DNA of 64,000 nt, taken from the NCBI GenBank assembly GCA_016719855.1, contig JADJYH010000001.1, forward strand, positions 124,001-188,000, written 5' to 3'. The position numbers and the translations under genes are program-made. This DNA is from Saprospiraceae bacterium (GTDB lineage Bacteria > Bacteroidota > Bacteroidia > Chitinophagales > Saprospiraceae). The notes under the pieces are model-generated. The model saw nothing but the letters and a program-made list of their open reading frames with translations. It made no database searches and was not told the origin of the DNA. Shown piece by piece: positions 47,101-56,793 of the stretch; within the stretch, counting starts at the first letter, position 1, and every line of letters begins with the position of its first letter.

Positions 47101-50100
47101 ATGGCAACGATACACTGTCTTTTATCCTTCACAATGGAAATGGCCTATCCATTGTGCCGCCTATTTTGAGCGCTTCATCAACTGCAAATGTTGGATTTGA
47201 CGGTAGTACCATGACCTATGGCACGACTTATTATTTTTCAGCCATAGTAGGGGACAACGATGGGGCAGGAGGAGTAAACCTGAACGACCCTTGCTTGAAA
47301 GTGGCGCAGGGAACACCGATTGTTTTCAACCAAATCCCTACGGCTACTTTGAGTGGGAGTGACGCAATTTGCCAAGGCGACAATGGCACAGTCATGGTTG
47401 ATTTTAGCGGGGTGGGACCTTGGAGCCTTAGCTACGATGATGGGGCAGGAAACGTACAAACATTGACCGGTATCACACAGAACCCTTATCCGCTGGTGGT
47501 TTCGCCTGCGGCGACTACGACGTATTGCCTAACAGGCATGGAGGATTCAAACTGTACGGGAACAGCGAGTGGGTGTGCTACTGTCACTGTCAATACAGGG
47601 GTAACCGTAACCAACCTCAGTGTTGCTTGCAACCCAACGGCTACTGCATACACAATCACTTTCACTATTTCTGGTGGAGACGCTGCCTCCTATTTTGTAA
47701 CCGGTGCACCGGGGAATATCAACAATGGCGTTTTTACAAGTAACCTGATACGGAGCGGCCAGGGGTATTCTTTGGTGGTTAATGACATGAACGGCTGTGA
47801 CCCACAGACCCTGGCTCAGACAACCGTCAATTGCAACTGCGCGACAGATGCTGGGATCATGGACGTCACTCCAGTTACCGTTTGTGGCGATGGGCCGGAC
47901 ACAGTTGGAATATCCACTGGTTTCAACTTGGATGCTGACGACACTTTGCAGTACGTGCTTAGGCCGGACGACTTCGGTATCATCTCAACCGTTTTGGCGA
48001 CCAACGGTGTTCCGACCTTCAGTTTCATTCCAGGCACGATGAGTTATGGTACCACCTACTATATTTCAGCAATCGCTGGAAATGACGACGGCACGGCCAA
48101 TGTTGACCTGGCTGATGCTTGCCTTGATGTTTCATCAGGAACACCCATTGTTTTTTATGAAATACCAACGGCAACCCTGACCGGTGATGCCCAAATTTGT
48201 GAAGGTGCTTCAACTAATCTGTCTGTGCTGCTCACCGGACTTGGCCCTTGGACAATCACTTACCAAGCAGCCGGTGGCCAACCAATAACTGCAAACGCTA
48301 TCAGCAGCCCGTTCACCATTCCCATCAACCCAATCACGACGTACACGTACAACCTTGTGAGTGTGTCAAATGCGTTCTGCGCTGGCACCGTAACTGGAAG
48401 TGCCGTGATTGGGGTAAATAATCCACCAACCGCAGCCAACTTTGATTGGAATTGCGATGCCACTGGCCAAAACTATTCAGTAACCTTTGATATCCAGGGT
48501 GGTGACCCAACCAGTTACACGGTATCACCAAGTGGAAGTTTGGTGGGAAGTAACTTTACCAGCAATCCTATTTCCAATGGAGCAACTTACAGCTTCCTAG
48601 TGGATGATGCCTATGGGTGCGGCCCTACCATTGTTGATGGAGCTTACGACTGCAACTGCACAACCGATGCTGGCACGATGTCACCCACTCAAATTAGTGC
48701 TTGCGTTGGCGATGTGGCTTCTGCGACCGATGCCAATGGAAGTATTTTGGATGGCAACGATACCTTGGTTTACGTGCTCCACACTGGCAATAGCAACGCG
48801 CTGGGAACAGTAATCACTACCAGCTCCACGCCTGATTTCAGTTTCATTGCCGGCACAATGACACCGGGAACGGTTTACTACATTTCGGCAATAGCCGGAA
48901 ATGACAACGGTAACAGCACGGTAAATTTGAACGATCCTTGCCTTAGCGTTGCTGTGGGTACTCCGGTTGTGTTCAATGCGTTGCCGACCATTTCGATTAC
49001 TGGCAGCACCTCCATTTGCCAAGGACAATCCGCACAGCTCACCCTCACATTGACTGGCGTAGGCCCGTTTGTTGTGGATTTTTTGGTAAACAGTGTGGCG
49101 CAAAGCCAAACCGTGCCGACCCCGGGTACTTTTCAACTACCCGCCATCACGACCACCACAACTGTAACCTTGGTTGGTGTGACGGACAATGGCACTGGAT
49201 GTAGCAATACTTCTAACCAATCAGCGACCATCACGGTGGACCCAAATGTCACTGCTGGCACGTCCATTGGCAACCTTACTTTTTGCCAAGGTGCTACCCA
49301 ACCATTTGACTTGGACGACCAAATTACTGGCGCAACCCCTGGTGGAGCATGGACTGGCCCATCAGGTGTTGTTTCGGGAGGTCAGGTGAACCCCGCCAAC
49401 TTTGCACCGGGTAATTATGATTTCACTTACACCGTTCAAGGTATTGGCAATTGCCCTGACGACAGCGAAACGGTTAGCCTGACAATCAATGCCACCCCCA
49501 CGGCTGACGCTGGCCCTGACCAATTGTTGACCTGTGAAGTAACAGTTGCAGCACTTGGTGGCAGCGGCACGACTGCTGGTGCAACCTATCTTTGGAGTGG
49601 TGGAAATGTCTCCAATACAACCACTGCTACAACCGTTACCAGCCAACCTGGAACGTACACCCTTACAGTTTCAAATCTGGGTTGTATTGCGGAGGACGAT
49701 GTGGAAGTCACGCAGTCAACCTCAATACCTAATTTATCCATCGTCATTTCTGATGTGAGCTGCTTTGGCGATTCGGACGGAACAGTTACGATTGACTCTG
49801 TTGGGGGTGGGGTAGCGCCCTATCTTTTCTCACTGAACAATTCCCCGTTTGGCGCAGCCACGCAATTTAACAATCTGGGGCCAGGACAATACCTCATCCA
49901 AGTGATGGACGCGGGTGGTTGTGAAACGGAGAGCAGCTTTTCAGTTGCCGAACCTGTAGAAGTAACCGTTGAAATAGTTGGAAATTTCCAAGGAAACGAC
50001 CCAGTAATTGACTTAGGGGATGAGTTGGTTTTGTCTATTCTTTCTACTCCACCTTCAGGTCAGTTGGATTCAATCGTTTGGTCAACTGCGGGTCTCGATA

Positions 50101-50513
50101 GCTGCGCTACCTGTCCCGAAATCATGGTCAGCCCGACGCAGCAGACCAATTATACTGTGCAAGTAGATGAAAACGGATGTATGGCAAGCGATGACATCAC
50201 CGTTTTCGTTGAAAAAAATCGTCCGGTTTATGTTCCAAACGCATTTTCACCAAACGACGATGGCCTCAATGATGTGTTTACCATTTACGCTGGAAAAAGC
50301 GTCAAGGAAATCAAATCTTTTGTGGTGTTCAGCCGATGGGGCGAGACCGTTTACCAGTACTTAAATTTTACACCAAACGACCCTCTTGTTGGATGGGATG
50401 GAACGCACAGAGACAAACCATTGCAGGCTTCTGTTTTTACTTGGTTTGCCGAGATTGAGTTTGTGGATGGTAGGGTTGAGATTTATCGAGGAGACGTTAC
50501 TTTGATAAAATAG
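44107..50513 (+). CDS. giant T9SS-secreted adhesin with PKD-like and SprB repeats
   Basis: About 2,135 residues. The true start is the ATG at 44107 (MKMKNPYFFAL); a shift near 44150 restores CFAVSLAINAQCPPPGYPPP, a signal peptide. An N-terminal beta domain (WFSFIAGSTNITLEIVPSNC) precedes PKD-like units of 80-90 residues (GPANVC ... TYNWSVPTGATFTGSGSSIT, VCVTAQNACG). Then come three units of about 275 residues beginning CNCATAVG (46998), CNCATDAG (47832) and CNCTTDAG (48651). A SprB repeat (SDVSCFGDSDGTVTIDSVGG) and a C-terminal gliding-type T9SS type B sorting domain (YVPNAFSPNDDGLNDVFTIY, RWGETVYQ, WDGTHRDKPLQASVFTWFAE) close it. It is probably a cell-surface or released adhesin. Confidence 0.92.
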
Positions 50514-50536
50514 ACTGTTCCAAAAACATATTTCTC

Positions 50537-50578
50537 AAAGAGGGCCAATGCATTCTGCTCGCATTGGCCCTCTTTTTA
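50537..50578 (+). terminator. intrinsic terminator after the giant adhesin gene
   Basis: AAAGAGGGCCAATGC (50537-50551) pairs with GCATTGGCCCTCTTT (50561-50575) across 9 bases and is followed by TTATT. The stop of the convergent gene overlaps its right edge. Confidence 0.8.
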
Positions 50579-52097
50579 TTCTTCTTCTGCATCCATTTTC
50601 TTGATAAAAGCCGCTACGTTTTTGTTGTATCGAGCAATGGTTTCTTTCTTGACATTGCGACTGGCGGCATCCTTTAAAACTTGTTTAGCTTTTACTAAGT
50701 TCTTCTCTTTCAACAGGTTATCAACTTGAATGGCAATCAGTTCAGGGTTGTTCCTATCCAATTCAAGCCCTTTTTTTACAAATTGCTTCGTATCCGTGCT
50801 ATTACCCAACTTGTTGCTGGCATCGGCTGCAGCAACAAAACTCTGCTTGGAAACAGGGCTTGTTTTCATTTTCACCTTTGTTGGCTCAACGATATTTTCC
50901 AGCCTTTTGATTTCAACATCGGTAGCTTTCAAAGTTTCCCGAAGTTCAGCCTCCTTTTCAGGCTTCATCTTGATTATCTTCTCAAAATCTTGTTTTGCAG
51001 CATACAATTGCTGCGATTTCTTGTACGCTACGCCCCTTGCAAGCAGCATGTCAGTGTCCTCTGGGCGTTTGTTCAAAGCCACGCTCAGGTCTTCTACGGC
51101 ACCTAGGTAGTCACCGGACTTTATTCGCAGGTTTGCCCGGTTGTTGCGCCCCAGCCAGTAATTTTTGTTGATATCCAAACAGGTGTCAAGCGCCAACTGT
51201 GCCTTTTCGGTCTCTTTGCTGGCAATAAAATTGTCGGCCAAAATCATGTACTTCATCAAATTGGCCGCAGTATCCGTTACTTGAGCTTTTTGCAAAGCGG
51301 AAACGGCTCCTTCTCGGTCTCCTTCTATCAATGTCCTTGTTCCCCAAATACTTGAAACGGGTTTTTATGGCAGTAGTAGTTCCTTTTCCATCCACTCGGC
51401 CCCAAATGACGATAGTTGCCTTGTTGTCCAGTCCCTTCTTTGCGGCTTCCTCAAAACTCAAGGTCCATTCCGGCTCAAAACCATTGCAAATATCAAAATC
51501 CGAATTTTTCAAGGTTTCAATGCCACTGCAAAACTCCACAAGCCGGTCAATCACCAAGCCCTCTGGCTTAATATCGCCACCAGTCGGCTTGAAAAATGGG
51601 ATAATTAGAAAATTTTTGGAAGTAGTGTCCTCAAATTCAACTACGCAATCGTTCAGCAGAGGTTTGTCAGAGCCTTCTTTATCACCACCAATTTTGTTCA
51701 CCAAAATCAATACGGCAGTCGTAAGCAACAACAACGGCAAACCAATGATAAGCAACCATTTATTGGAAAGCCAAGGCTGGCCAGAAGCAGGTTTGGCACT
51801 ATGAAGGCCAGCGGGATTGAGATTGTCGGTTTCGATGAAATCCAGCAAATTGAATAGCCCCTGCCTCACCAAGCCAAAATTCAATTCCGCATTTTCAAAG
51901 CTGATGGTTCGCTTTGACTGGTCCTGCCTCGTTTTGTTCAACAATGAAGTAAGGTGCAACGACTCAGTGTGGAGCAGCTTGTAGTCCGGTTTATTGGCAA
52001 GAAACCCCTCCACCAGTTCCAATGCTTTTTCGGTATTGCCTTCGGCAATTTGTTCTTTTGCTTTTTGCAGCAATGTTGGTTTGTCCATCATATCCAT
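50576..52097 (-). CDS. membrane protein with effector-associated (EAD11-like) domain, TolB-like domain and TPRs (frameshifted)
   Basis: The start is taken at 52097 or 52091 (MDMMDKPTLLQKAKEQIAEG), because the longer frame to 52193 runs through the divergent porV promoter. Residues about 5-85 resemble effector-associated domain 11: AEGNTEKALELVEGFL, LLHTESLHLTSLLNKTRQDQ and LNFGLVRQGLFNLLDFIE. A membrane helix follows (WLLIIGLPLLLLTTAVLILV), then a TolB/CsgG-like region (NFLIIPFFKPTGGDIKPEG, NKATIVIWGRVDGKGTT). A shift near 51325 joins TPR-like repeats (EGDREGAVSALQKAQ, AQLALDTCLDINKNYWLGRN, GDYLGAVEDLSVALNKRPED). The role is unknown; EADs usually link to conflict or signalling effectors. Confidence 0.75.
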
Positions 52098-52181
52098 CTG
52101 ATTTGGAGCGAAATTAGTGCAAAGCAATGATTTAAGGGACTTTTGATTTCTTGGCGAGACCCCTAGGCTCAAAATTCTCTG

Positions 52182-52189
52182 TAATTTTG
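52182..52189 (+). promoter_or_regulatory. Bacteroidota -7 element of porV-like gene (TAATTTTG)
   Basis: Exact TAnnTTTG match 79 bases before the porV-like start; it argues that the divergent EAD gene starts below 52100. Confidence 0.5.
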
Positions 52190-52267
52190 CCAAAACCTAA
52201 AACGGCAAGTTTCGTTAAACTCGCACTACACAAACCACCTCGGCGTTATCTCAATTAAAATCATCGG

Positions 52268-53383
52268 ATGAAATTCAACTCGACCTTTATAAATTTTGCA
52301 CTACTTACGCTCAACCTCTTGGCTTTCAACCAGTTGCAAGCCCAAAAATACAGCAACGAATTCCTTTCCATTGGTATCGGTGCAAGGGCGCAAGGCATGG
52401 GCAACGCAATCGTAGCCAGCACAGCAGATGTCACTTCGGGCTACTGGAACCCGGCTGGGCTAGCCTCACTCGAAACCGACAAGGGCCTACAAATCGGAGC
52501 AATGCACTCCGAGTGGTTCGCCGGTGTAGGCAAGTTCGACTACCTTGGCTTGACCCTTCCTTTCGGCAGCGCCAACCGTCGGCTTGGCCTTTCCATCATC
52601 CGGTTCGGCATAGACGACATCCCAAACACCCTTAGCCTTTTCGAAGACGACGGAACCGTAAATTACGACAATATCGTGGCATTCTCGGCTGCCGATTACG
52701 CCTTCTTGGCCAGCTATGCACAGCGCCTCAAGGCCAAGGAAAATCAGGAGTTGAACGTGGGGGGAAATGTAAAAATCGTGCGGCGGGTCATTGGCTCTTT
52801 CGCAAATTCATGGGGTTTTGGCGTGGACCTTGGTGCCCAGTACCGCATTGGAAAACTAAAACTAGGTGCCACGGCAAGGGACATCACCACCACTTTCAAC
52901 GCATGGCACGTAACTTTTACGGAGCAAGAAAAAGATGTACTGTTGGCAACCGGGAATGAACTCCCCGACATTAATTCCATCGAAATCACAAAGCCACAAT
53001 TGTTGGTCGGGGCAGCCTACTCGTTTCAGCACAAAAAATTCAAGTTCATGCCAGAGATAAACCTCGTAGCCACCACCGACGGCAAACGTAACACCTTGGT
53101 TTCTGCAGACCCAGTCAGCCTTGACCCAAGCGCTGGGATGGAGGTCAGCTACAATGACTTCCTTTTCTTGCGAGCGGGCATTAGCCAATTTCAAAAGGAA
53201 AAAGATTTCGACGGGTCTGATTATTTGACCTCTCGGCCTGCCCTTGGGGTGGGCTTGCAGCTTTACAGCCTTCGTGTGGATTATGCCTACACCAACCTCG
53301 GCGACTCACAAAACCGTTATTCCCATGTTGTTTCCCTGCAATTGGATTTGAAGCCAAAGAAAAAAACGGTTTCTGGATTCTAG
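52268..53383 (+). CDS. porV: PorV/PorQ-family T9SS outer membrane protein
   Basis: 371 residues. Signal peptide ending QLQAQ, then KYSNEFLSIGIGARAQGMGN AIVAST (52346-52420), the conserved start of PorV/PorQ proteins, and GYWNPAGLASLETDKGLQIG. The rest alternates as outer-membrane strands (FDYLGLTLPFGSANRRLGLS, DYAFLASYAQRL, LGVGLQLYSLRVDYAYTNLG). PorV shuttles T9SS cargo to the sortase complex at the outer membrane. The subgroup (PorV versus a PorV-like paralogue) cannot be fixed from the sequence alone. Its stop overlaps the end of the convergent 53380 gene by 4 bases. Confidence 0.85.
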   Translation: MKFNSTFINFALLTLNLLAFNQLQAQKYSNEFLSIGIGARAQGMGNAIVASTADVTSGYWNPAGLASLETDKGLQIGAMHSEWFAGVGKFDYLGLTLPFGSANRRLGLSIIRFGIDDIPNTLSLFEDDGTVNYDNIVAFSAADYAFLASYAQRLKAKENQELNVGGNVKIVRRVIGSFANSWGFGVDLGAQYRIGKLKLGATARDITTTFNAWHVTFTEQEKDVLLATGNELPDINSIEITKPQLLVGAAYSFQHKKFKFMPEINLVATTDGKRNTLVSADPVSLDPSAGMEVSYNDFLFLRAGISQFQKEKDFDGSDYLTSRPALGVGLQLYSLRVDYAYTNLGDSQNRYSHVVSLQLDLKPKKKTVSGF

Positions 53384-53751
53384 TCCCAAAGCCTCCGATG
53401 AAACCGGAGCAGATGATTGGGAGCATTCTCATCATAGATTTCCAATAGCAGCAACTTCGATTTCCGTGGGTCATTTGGGAAAAGAATCTTGATGGGGTTG
53501 TGGACGTACCCATTGTCCTCGAACATCAAAATTTGTCGGTTTCGAACAGGCAGTCTGAACATTTTCAATTCATCGGCATCCTTTGGTAGCGGTAAGTCTC
53601 CGTATCCTTCCTCCTTCAAAAATTGGCGAATCATCTCAAGACTGTGCTCAAGTTTAGCGCCCGAAAAACTGCTTCGGAGACAATACCCATCACTGTTGCC
53701 ACCAAAATACTCGCCCGGCGTTGTTGGAAATGCAGTTCTTATTCCCATCAT
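53380..53751 (-). CDS. hypothetical protein
   Basis: 123 residues from the ATG at 53751 (MMGIRTAFPTTPGEYFGGNS); the frame runs back to 53781. Soluble, with LEHSLEMIRQFLKEEGYGDL, KMFRLPVRNRQILMFEDNGY and IKILFPNDPRKSKLLLLEIY, ending RRLWD. A mixed alpha/beta protein of unknown family. The last 4 bases overlap the porV-like stop on the other strand. Confidence 0.65.
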   Translation of the reverse strand: MMGIRTAFPTTPGEYFGGNSDGYCLRSSFSGAKLEHSLEMIRQFLKEEGYGDLPLPKDADELKMFRLPVRNRQILMFEDNGYVHNPIKILFPNDPRKSKLLLLEIYDENAPNHLLRFHRRLWD

Positions 53752-53929
53752 TTTTTTTTTAGGGGTAAAAATAAGAAGCAAAATTGTTTAAAACAATTAT
53801 TTTTATAAAAACAGAAATCAAACAAAACAAACCGTGTTTTTTATATTTTTATGAAAATAAATCAATGAGTTTTGGGCAGACATCCCAAACGGTCGTAAAT
53901 TGAAGCCTTCAAATCAAAACTATTGGCCT

Positions 53930-54364
53930 ATGATGAACGAACGAATTTCTACGATCATGACAACAAAGGTTGTCAGTGTCCGACCTGAAGACTCGCTTGA
54001 AGAAGTGAAACACTTGCTTTTTGAGAGGCATTTCCACCACTTACCAGTAGTGGATGCCGAAGGAAAGTTGGTTGGAATTATTACTTCTTGGGACTTGATC
54101 AAGTCCAACAAGCGATTCGAAGAATATGGTGATTTTAAGGTGCAGGATCTGATGACCACCAAAGTTGCAACACTCGGGCCGAACGACCTGATTGGGGCTG
54201 CCGCAATGGTTTTCCTAAAACACTTGTTCCATGGCCTTCCTATTATTCAGGATGATGGTACGTTGGTAGGTATCATTACAACTCATGACCTGCTGAAGTA
54301 TGAATTCAGAAAGGAATATCCAGATGATATTTTTGTAAAAGATACTCACTGGGTCGAATCCTGA
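53930..54364 (+). CDS. two-CBS-domain protein
   Basis: About 144 residues from the ATG at 53930 (MMNERISTIMTTKVVSVRPE). Two CBS domains: MTTKVVSVRPEDSLEEVKHL with HLPVVDAEGKLVGIITSWDL, and DLMTTKVATLGPNDLIGAAA with GLPIIQDDGTLVGIITTHDL. CBS pairs bind adenine nucleotides and sense energy state or regulate partners; stand-alone forms are regulatory. The stop directly abuts the end of the convergent EI24 gene. Confidence 0.9.
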   Translation: MMNERISTIMTTKVVSVRPEDSLEEVKHLLFERHFHHLPVVDAEGKLVGIITSWDLIKSNKRFEEYGDFKVQDLMTTKVATLGPNDLIGAAAMVFLKHLFHGLPIIQDDGTLVGIITTHDLLKYEFRKEYPDDIFVKDTHWVES

Positions 54365-55105
54365 TTAAGACTTACCGTTTATTCGTTTGGTGGCTGCTAT
54401 CGTGGCAGCCACCGTTCCGAGCGGCAGGGCAAACAGAAATCCAATAAAAGTAAAGAGCAGTAGCATAAAAACTGCGCCGTTCCCAATGGCGAGCATCTTG
54501 TTACTTTGAACAAATAGAACACTTTCACGGAATCGATAGTGTCGCTCCAAGACGAAGTCCAAGTTGCTAAAACCGGCGTAGTACGCCTGTAAAATGAAAA
54601 TGAGCACTGTTGTGAAAGGTGTAAATACAGGAATTAGTCCTAAAACGAGCAAAAACAGGGTAGCGCCTAGCTCCCTGAAAATATTTCGAAGCGCAATTCT
54701 TAGTCCTCTCAAAATATCTGAAACAATCTGTTTGGCCGAGAATCCAACACTGTTTGTTCTTCCAACTAACTGATTTTCAACCTTTTCAGACAAAATGCTC
54801 ATGATGGGTGCAGATATGACCATCACCATTTGCTTGAAAATAATCAAGCCCATCAAAAATACCAGCAACCCTCCAAACACTTGCGCAACTTGAGCCACCA
54901 CATTCTTTCCCCAGTCCCAAACCCAAAGATTATCGAGCATGCTTCCGACATTGTCTGAAAGGTTCCAGGCTAAGCCAAAAATCCCAATGCCAACCAACAC
55001 GCAAAGCAGGCCAGGAAGCAACACATAGCCCCATAAGCCGTGTTTCTCAATATGCTTGATTGCTGCACCGTAGGTTGTAAATCCTTCAAAAAAGTCTTTC
55101 AACAT
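54365..55105 (-). CDS. EI24-domain membrane protein (CysZ-like)
   Basis: 246 residues. The N-terminus MLKDFFEGFTTYGAAIKHIE is followed by membrane helices (YVLLPGLLCVLVGIGIFGL; GLLVFLMGLIIFKQMVMVIS; LFLLVLGLIPVFTPFTTVLI; MLLLFTFIGFLFALPLG). The core APIMSILSEKVENQLVG and ILQAYYAGFSNLDFVLERH are EI24/CysZ signatures. CysZ proteins transport sulfate; many EI24 members have no proven substrate, so only the family is claimed. Confidence 0.85.
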   Translation of the reverse strand: MLKDFFEGFTTYGAAIKHIEKHGLWGYVLLPGLLCVLVGIGIFGLAWNLSDNVGSMLDNLWVWDWGKNVVAQVAQVFGGLLVFLMGLIIFKQMVMVISAPIMSILSEKVENQLVGRTNSVGFSAKQIVSDILRGLRIALRNIFRELGATLFLLVLGLIPVFTPFTTVLIFILQAYYAGFSNLDFVLERHYRFRESVLFVQSNKMLAIGNGAVFMLLLFTFIGFLFALPLGTVAATIAATKRINGKS

Positions 55106-55252
55106 GATTTGAATTTTTAGCGAAAAATAAGCAAGAGCATCGTCTTATCCTGCCATTTTCTACAGTAATATCCGCCATTTAGACCGAAAAAAAAGGCGAC
55201 CAAAATAGCCGCCTGATTTTTTCAAAATGCTCGTCTCCAGCACAATTGGAAA

Positions 55253-56644
55253 TCATTTCTCCGTTTTCTTTTTCCGACGGGTTTTGAACATTTCAACCAC
55301 TTCTTTTTCCTTTATGAAATTCAGGTCCACAAAAGTGGTAGCGACAAATTTCTTGATGTCCTGGTAATCCTTTCCACGCTTGTCGGTGTAGCTGCGAAGT
55401 GTCCGTTTGATGTAGCGCATGGATAGCTCTTTAACATCTTGGTTGAACTGTTGGTTGGCGAAAATATTGATGTAAACCGTGTAGATTTTCGACAGTTCGA
55501 GCAGTTCGTGGTAGTCACCTGCTTCCAGGTTATTGATGAGGCGGGCGAGATAATGGTAAATGACCATTCGCACGCATTCATTGATAAGCGAGGTACCCTC
55601 ATGGCGGATGTAGAAGGATTTTACAGCATCCATCGCCTCCTCCTGCATGTATCCAATACCGTGAATGGTGTCCATCAGTTCATAATACTCGGTCAGTTCG
55701 TCCTTGACGGACTTGTCGAGAATGGCCGAAATCCTGGCGTCGGCCTGAGCATTGAGGTCAACCCGTTTGCTCTCGTGCATTTCCAGCACGAAGGCCAACC
55801 AATGGCTGCTGAACGCTGGATGTTTTTTGCGGGTGGCGTTGAAGTGTTTGGTGAGGTGTTTTAAATCTTCGCCCTCCAGGTCAAAAAAGTTGGCATAAAT
55901 CCCTAAGATTTGGAGGTGTTCGTCGTGGCCCTGGAACTCTTCGTTGCCAATCAGCGCCTTGAGGAAGGGCATGAGGCTTTTGTTGTTCTGCCCTTTTTCC
56001 TCCCGGTAAATCAAGAATTCCTTCAACGAGGACCAAAGCACTTTCAGTTCGCCCAAGGTTTTGGGGAAATCGGCGGTCATGTAATTGAAGTTGACAAATT
56101 GCTTTTTGTAAATCTGTAAACCCTGCTGCCGCCCTTCGGGGGTGTAGTATTTGTCCAGTTTTTGACTTTGCAGAAAATATCGGATGCGCTTGTTCTCAAT
56201 CGGTGTAATCAAGTTCGTGATCCAAATATCACTGCTCAGGGCAAACCCCACCTGAATGCTTTGACCGATACGCTTTTTCAGGATTTCAAAGTTGGGCGAA
56301 TTGCAAATGGCCATCAACACATCTTTGAAATGGTCCTGTGGGCGGGTATACTTGAACTGCTGGCTGACCTCGCCTCGGAGTACTGCATAGCCTAGGATGC
56401 GTGGCAGGAACAAACCCTCAAACTGCTCGCTCATCAGCATCTTGTCGAGTGAAACGAGTTGAAGTGGGTTTTCGGCAGCGACCCGGTTGTAGAGCTGCTC
56501 AATCTTGGGCTCAAACCTGTCCTTCATTTGCTCAAAATAAGTTTCTTCTTCCTCTTGAAGGTAATAGGCAAGCTCATCGGATTCTTGGATTTCGTTAGCA
56601 ATGGCCTCCAATTCCTCTACATAATTTTTGTCTAATGGTAACAT
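55253..56644 (-). CDS. large hypothetical helical protein
   Basis: 463 residues from the ATG at 56644 (MLPLDKNYVEELEAIANEIQ); the frame extends to 56758 through a terminator hairpin and is not coding there. The protein is soluble, mostly helical and without low-complexity parts: EEETYFEQMKDRFEPKIEQL, RILGYAVLRGEVSQQFKYTR, FVLEMHESKRVDLNAQADAR, and a basic end MFKTRRKKKTEK. No motif of a known family was recognised. It begins 15 bases after the terminator of the NlpC gene, so it must use a promoter inside or just before that hairpin, or depend on readthrough. Confidence 0.75.
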   Translation of the reverse strand: MLPLDKNYVEELEAIANEIQESDELAYYLQEEEETYFEQMKDRFEPKIEQLYNRVAAENPLQLVSLDKMLMSEQFEGLFLPRILGYAVLRGEVSQQFKYTRPQDHFKDVLMAICNSPNFEILKKRIGQSIQVGFALSSDIWITNLITPIENKRIRYFLQSQKLDKYYTPEGRQQGLQIYKKQFVNFNYMTADFPKTLGELKVLWSSLKEFLIYREEKGQNNKSLMPFLKALIGNEEFQGHDEHLQILGIYANFFDLEGEDLKHLTKHFNATRKKHPAFSSHWLAFVLEMHESKRVDLNAQADARISAILDKSVKDELTEYYELMDTIHGIGYMQEEAMDAVKSFYIRHEGTSLINECVRMVIYHYLARLINNLEAGDYHELLELSKIYTVYINIFANQQFNQDVKELSMRYIKRTLRSYTDKRGKDYQDIKKFVATTFVDLNFIKEKEVVEMFKTRRKKKTEK

Positions 56645-56658
56645 AATGCCAATATTTG

Positions 56659-56700
56659 AAAAGAACCTGGCCGCGCACTTAAGCCCGGCCAGGTTCTTTT
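56659..56700 (-). terminator. intrinsic terminator after the NlpC/P60 gene
   Basis: AAAAGAACCTGGCCG (56659-56673) pairs perfectly with CGGCCAGGTTCTTTT (56686-56700), loop 12 bases. On the minus strand it ends in TTTTC, 15 bases before the next start codon. Confidence 0.75.
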
Positions 56701-56793
56701 TTGATAAAATTTTACCCCGAAGGGAGCGCAAATATAGCTTGCAGTTTTCGGTAAACAAAGAAAAAACAGATACTTTGTGGTTTTACTAGAATT

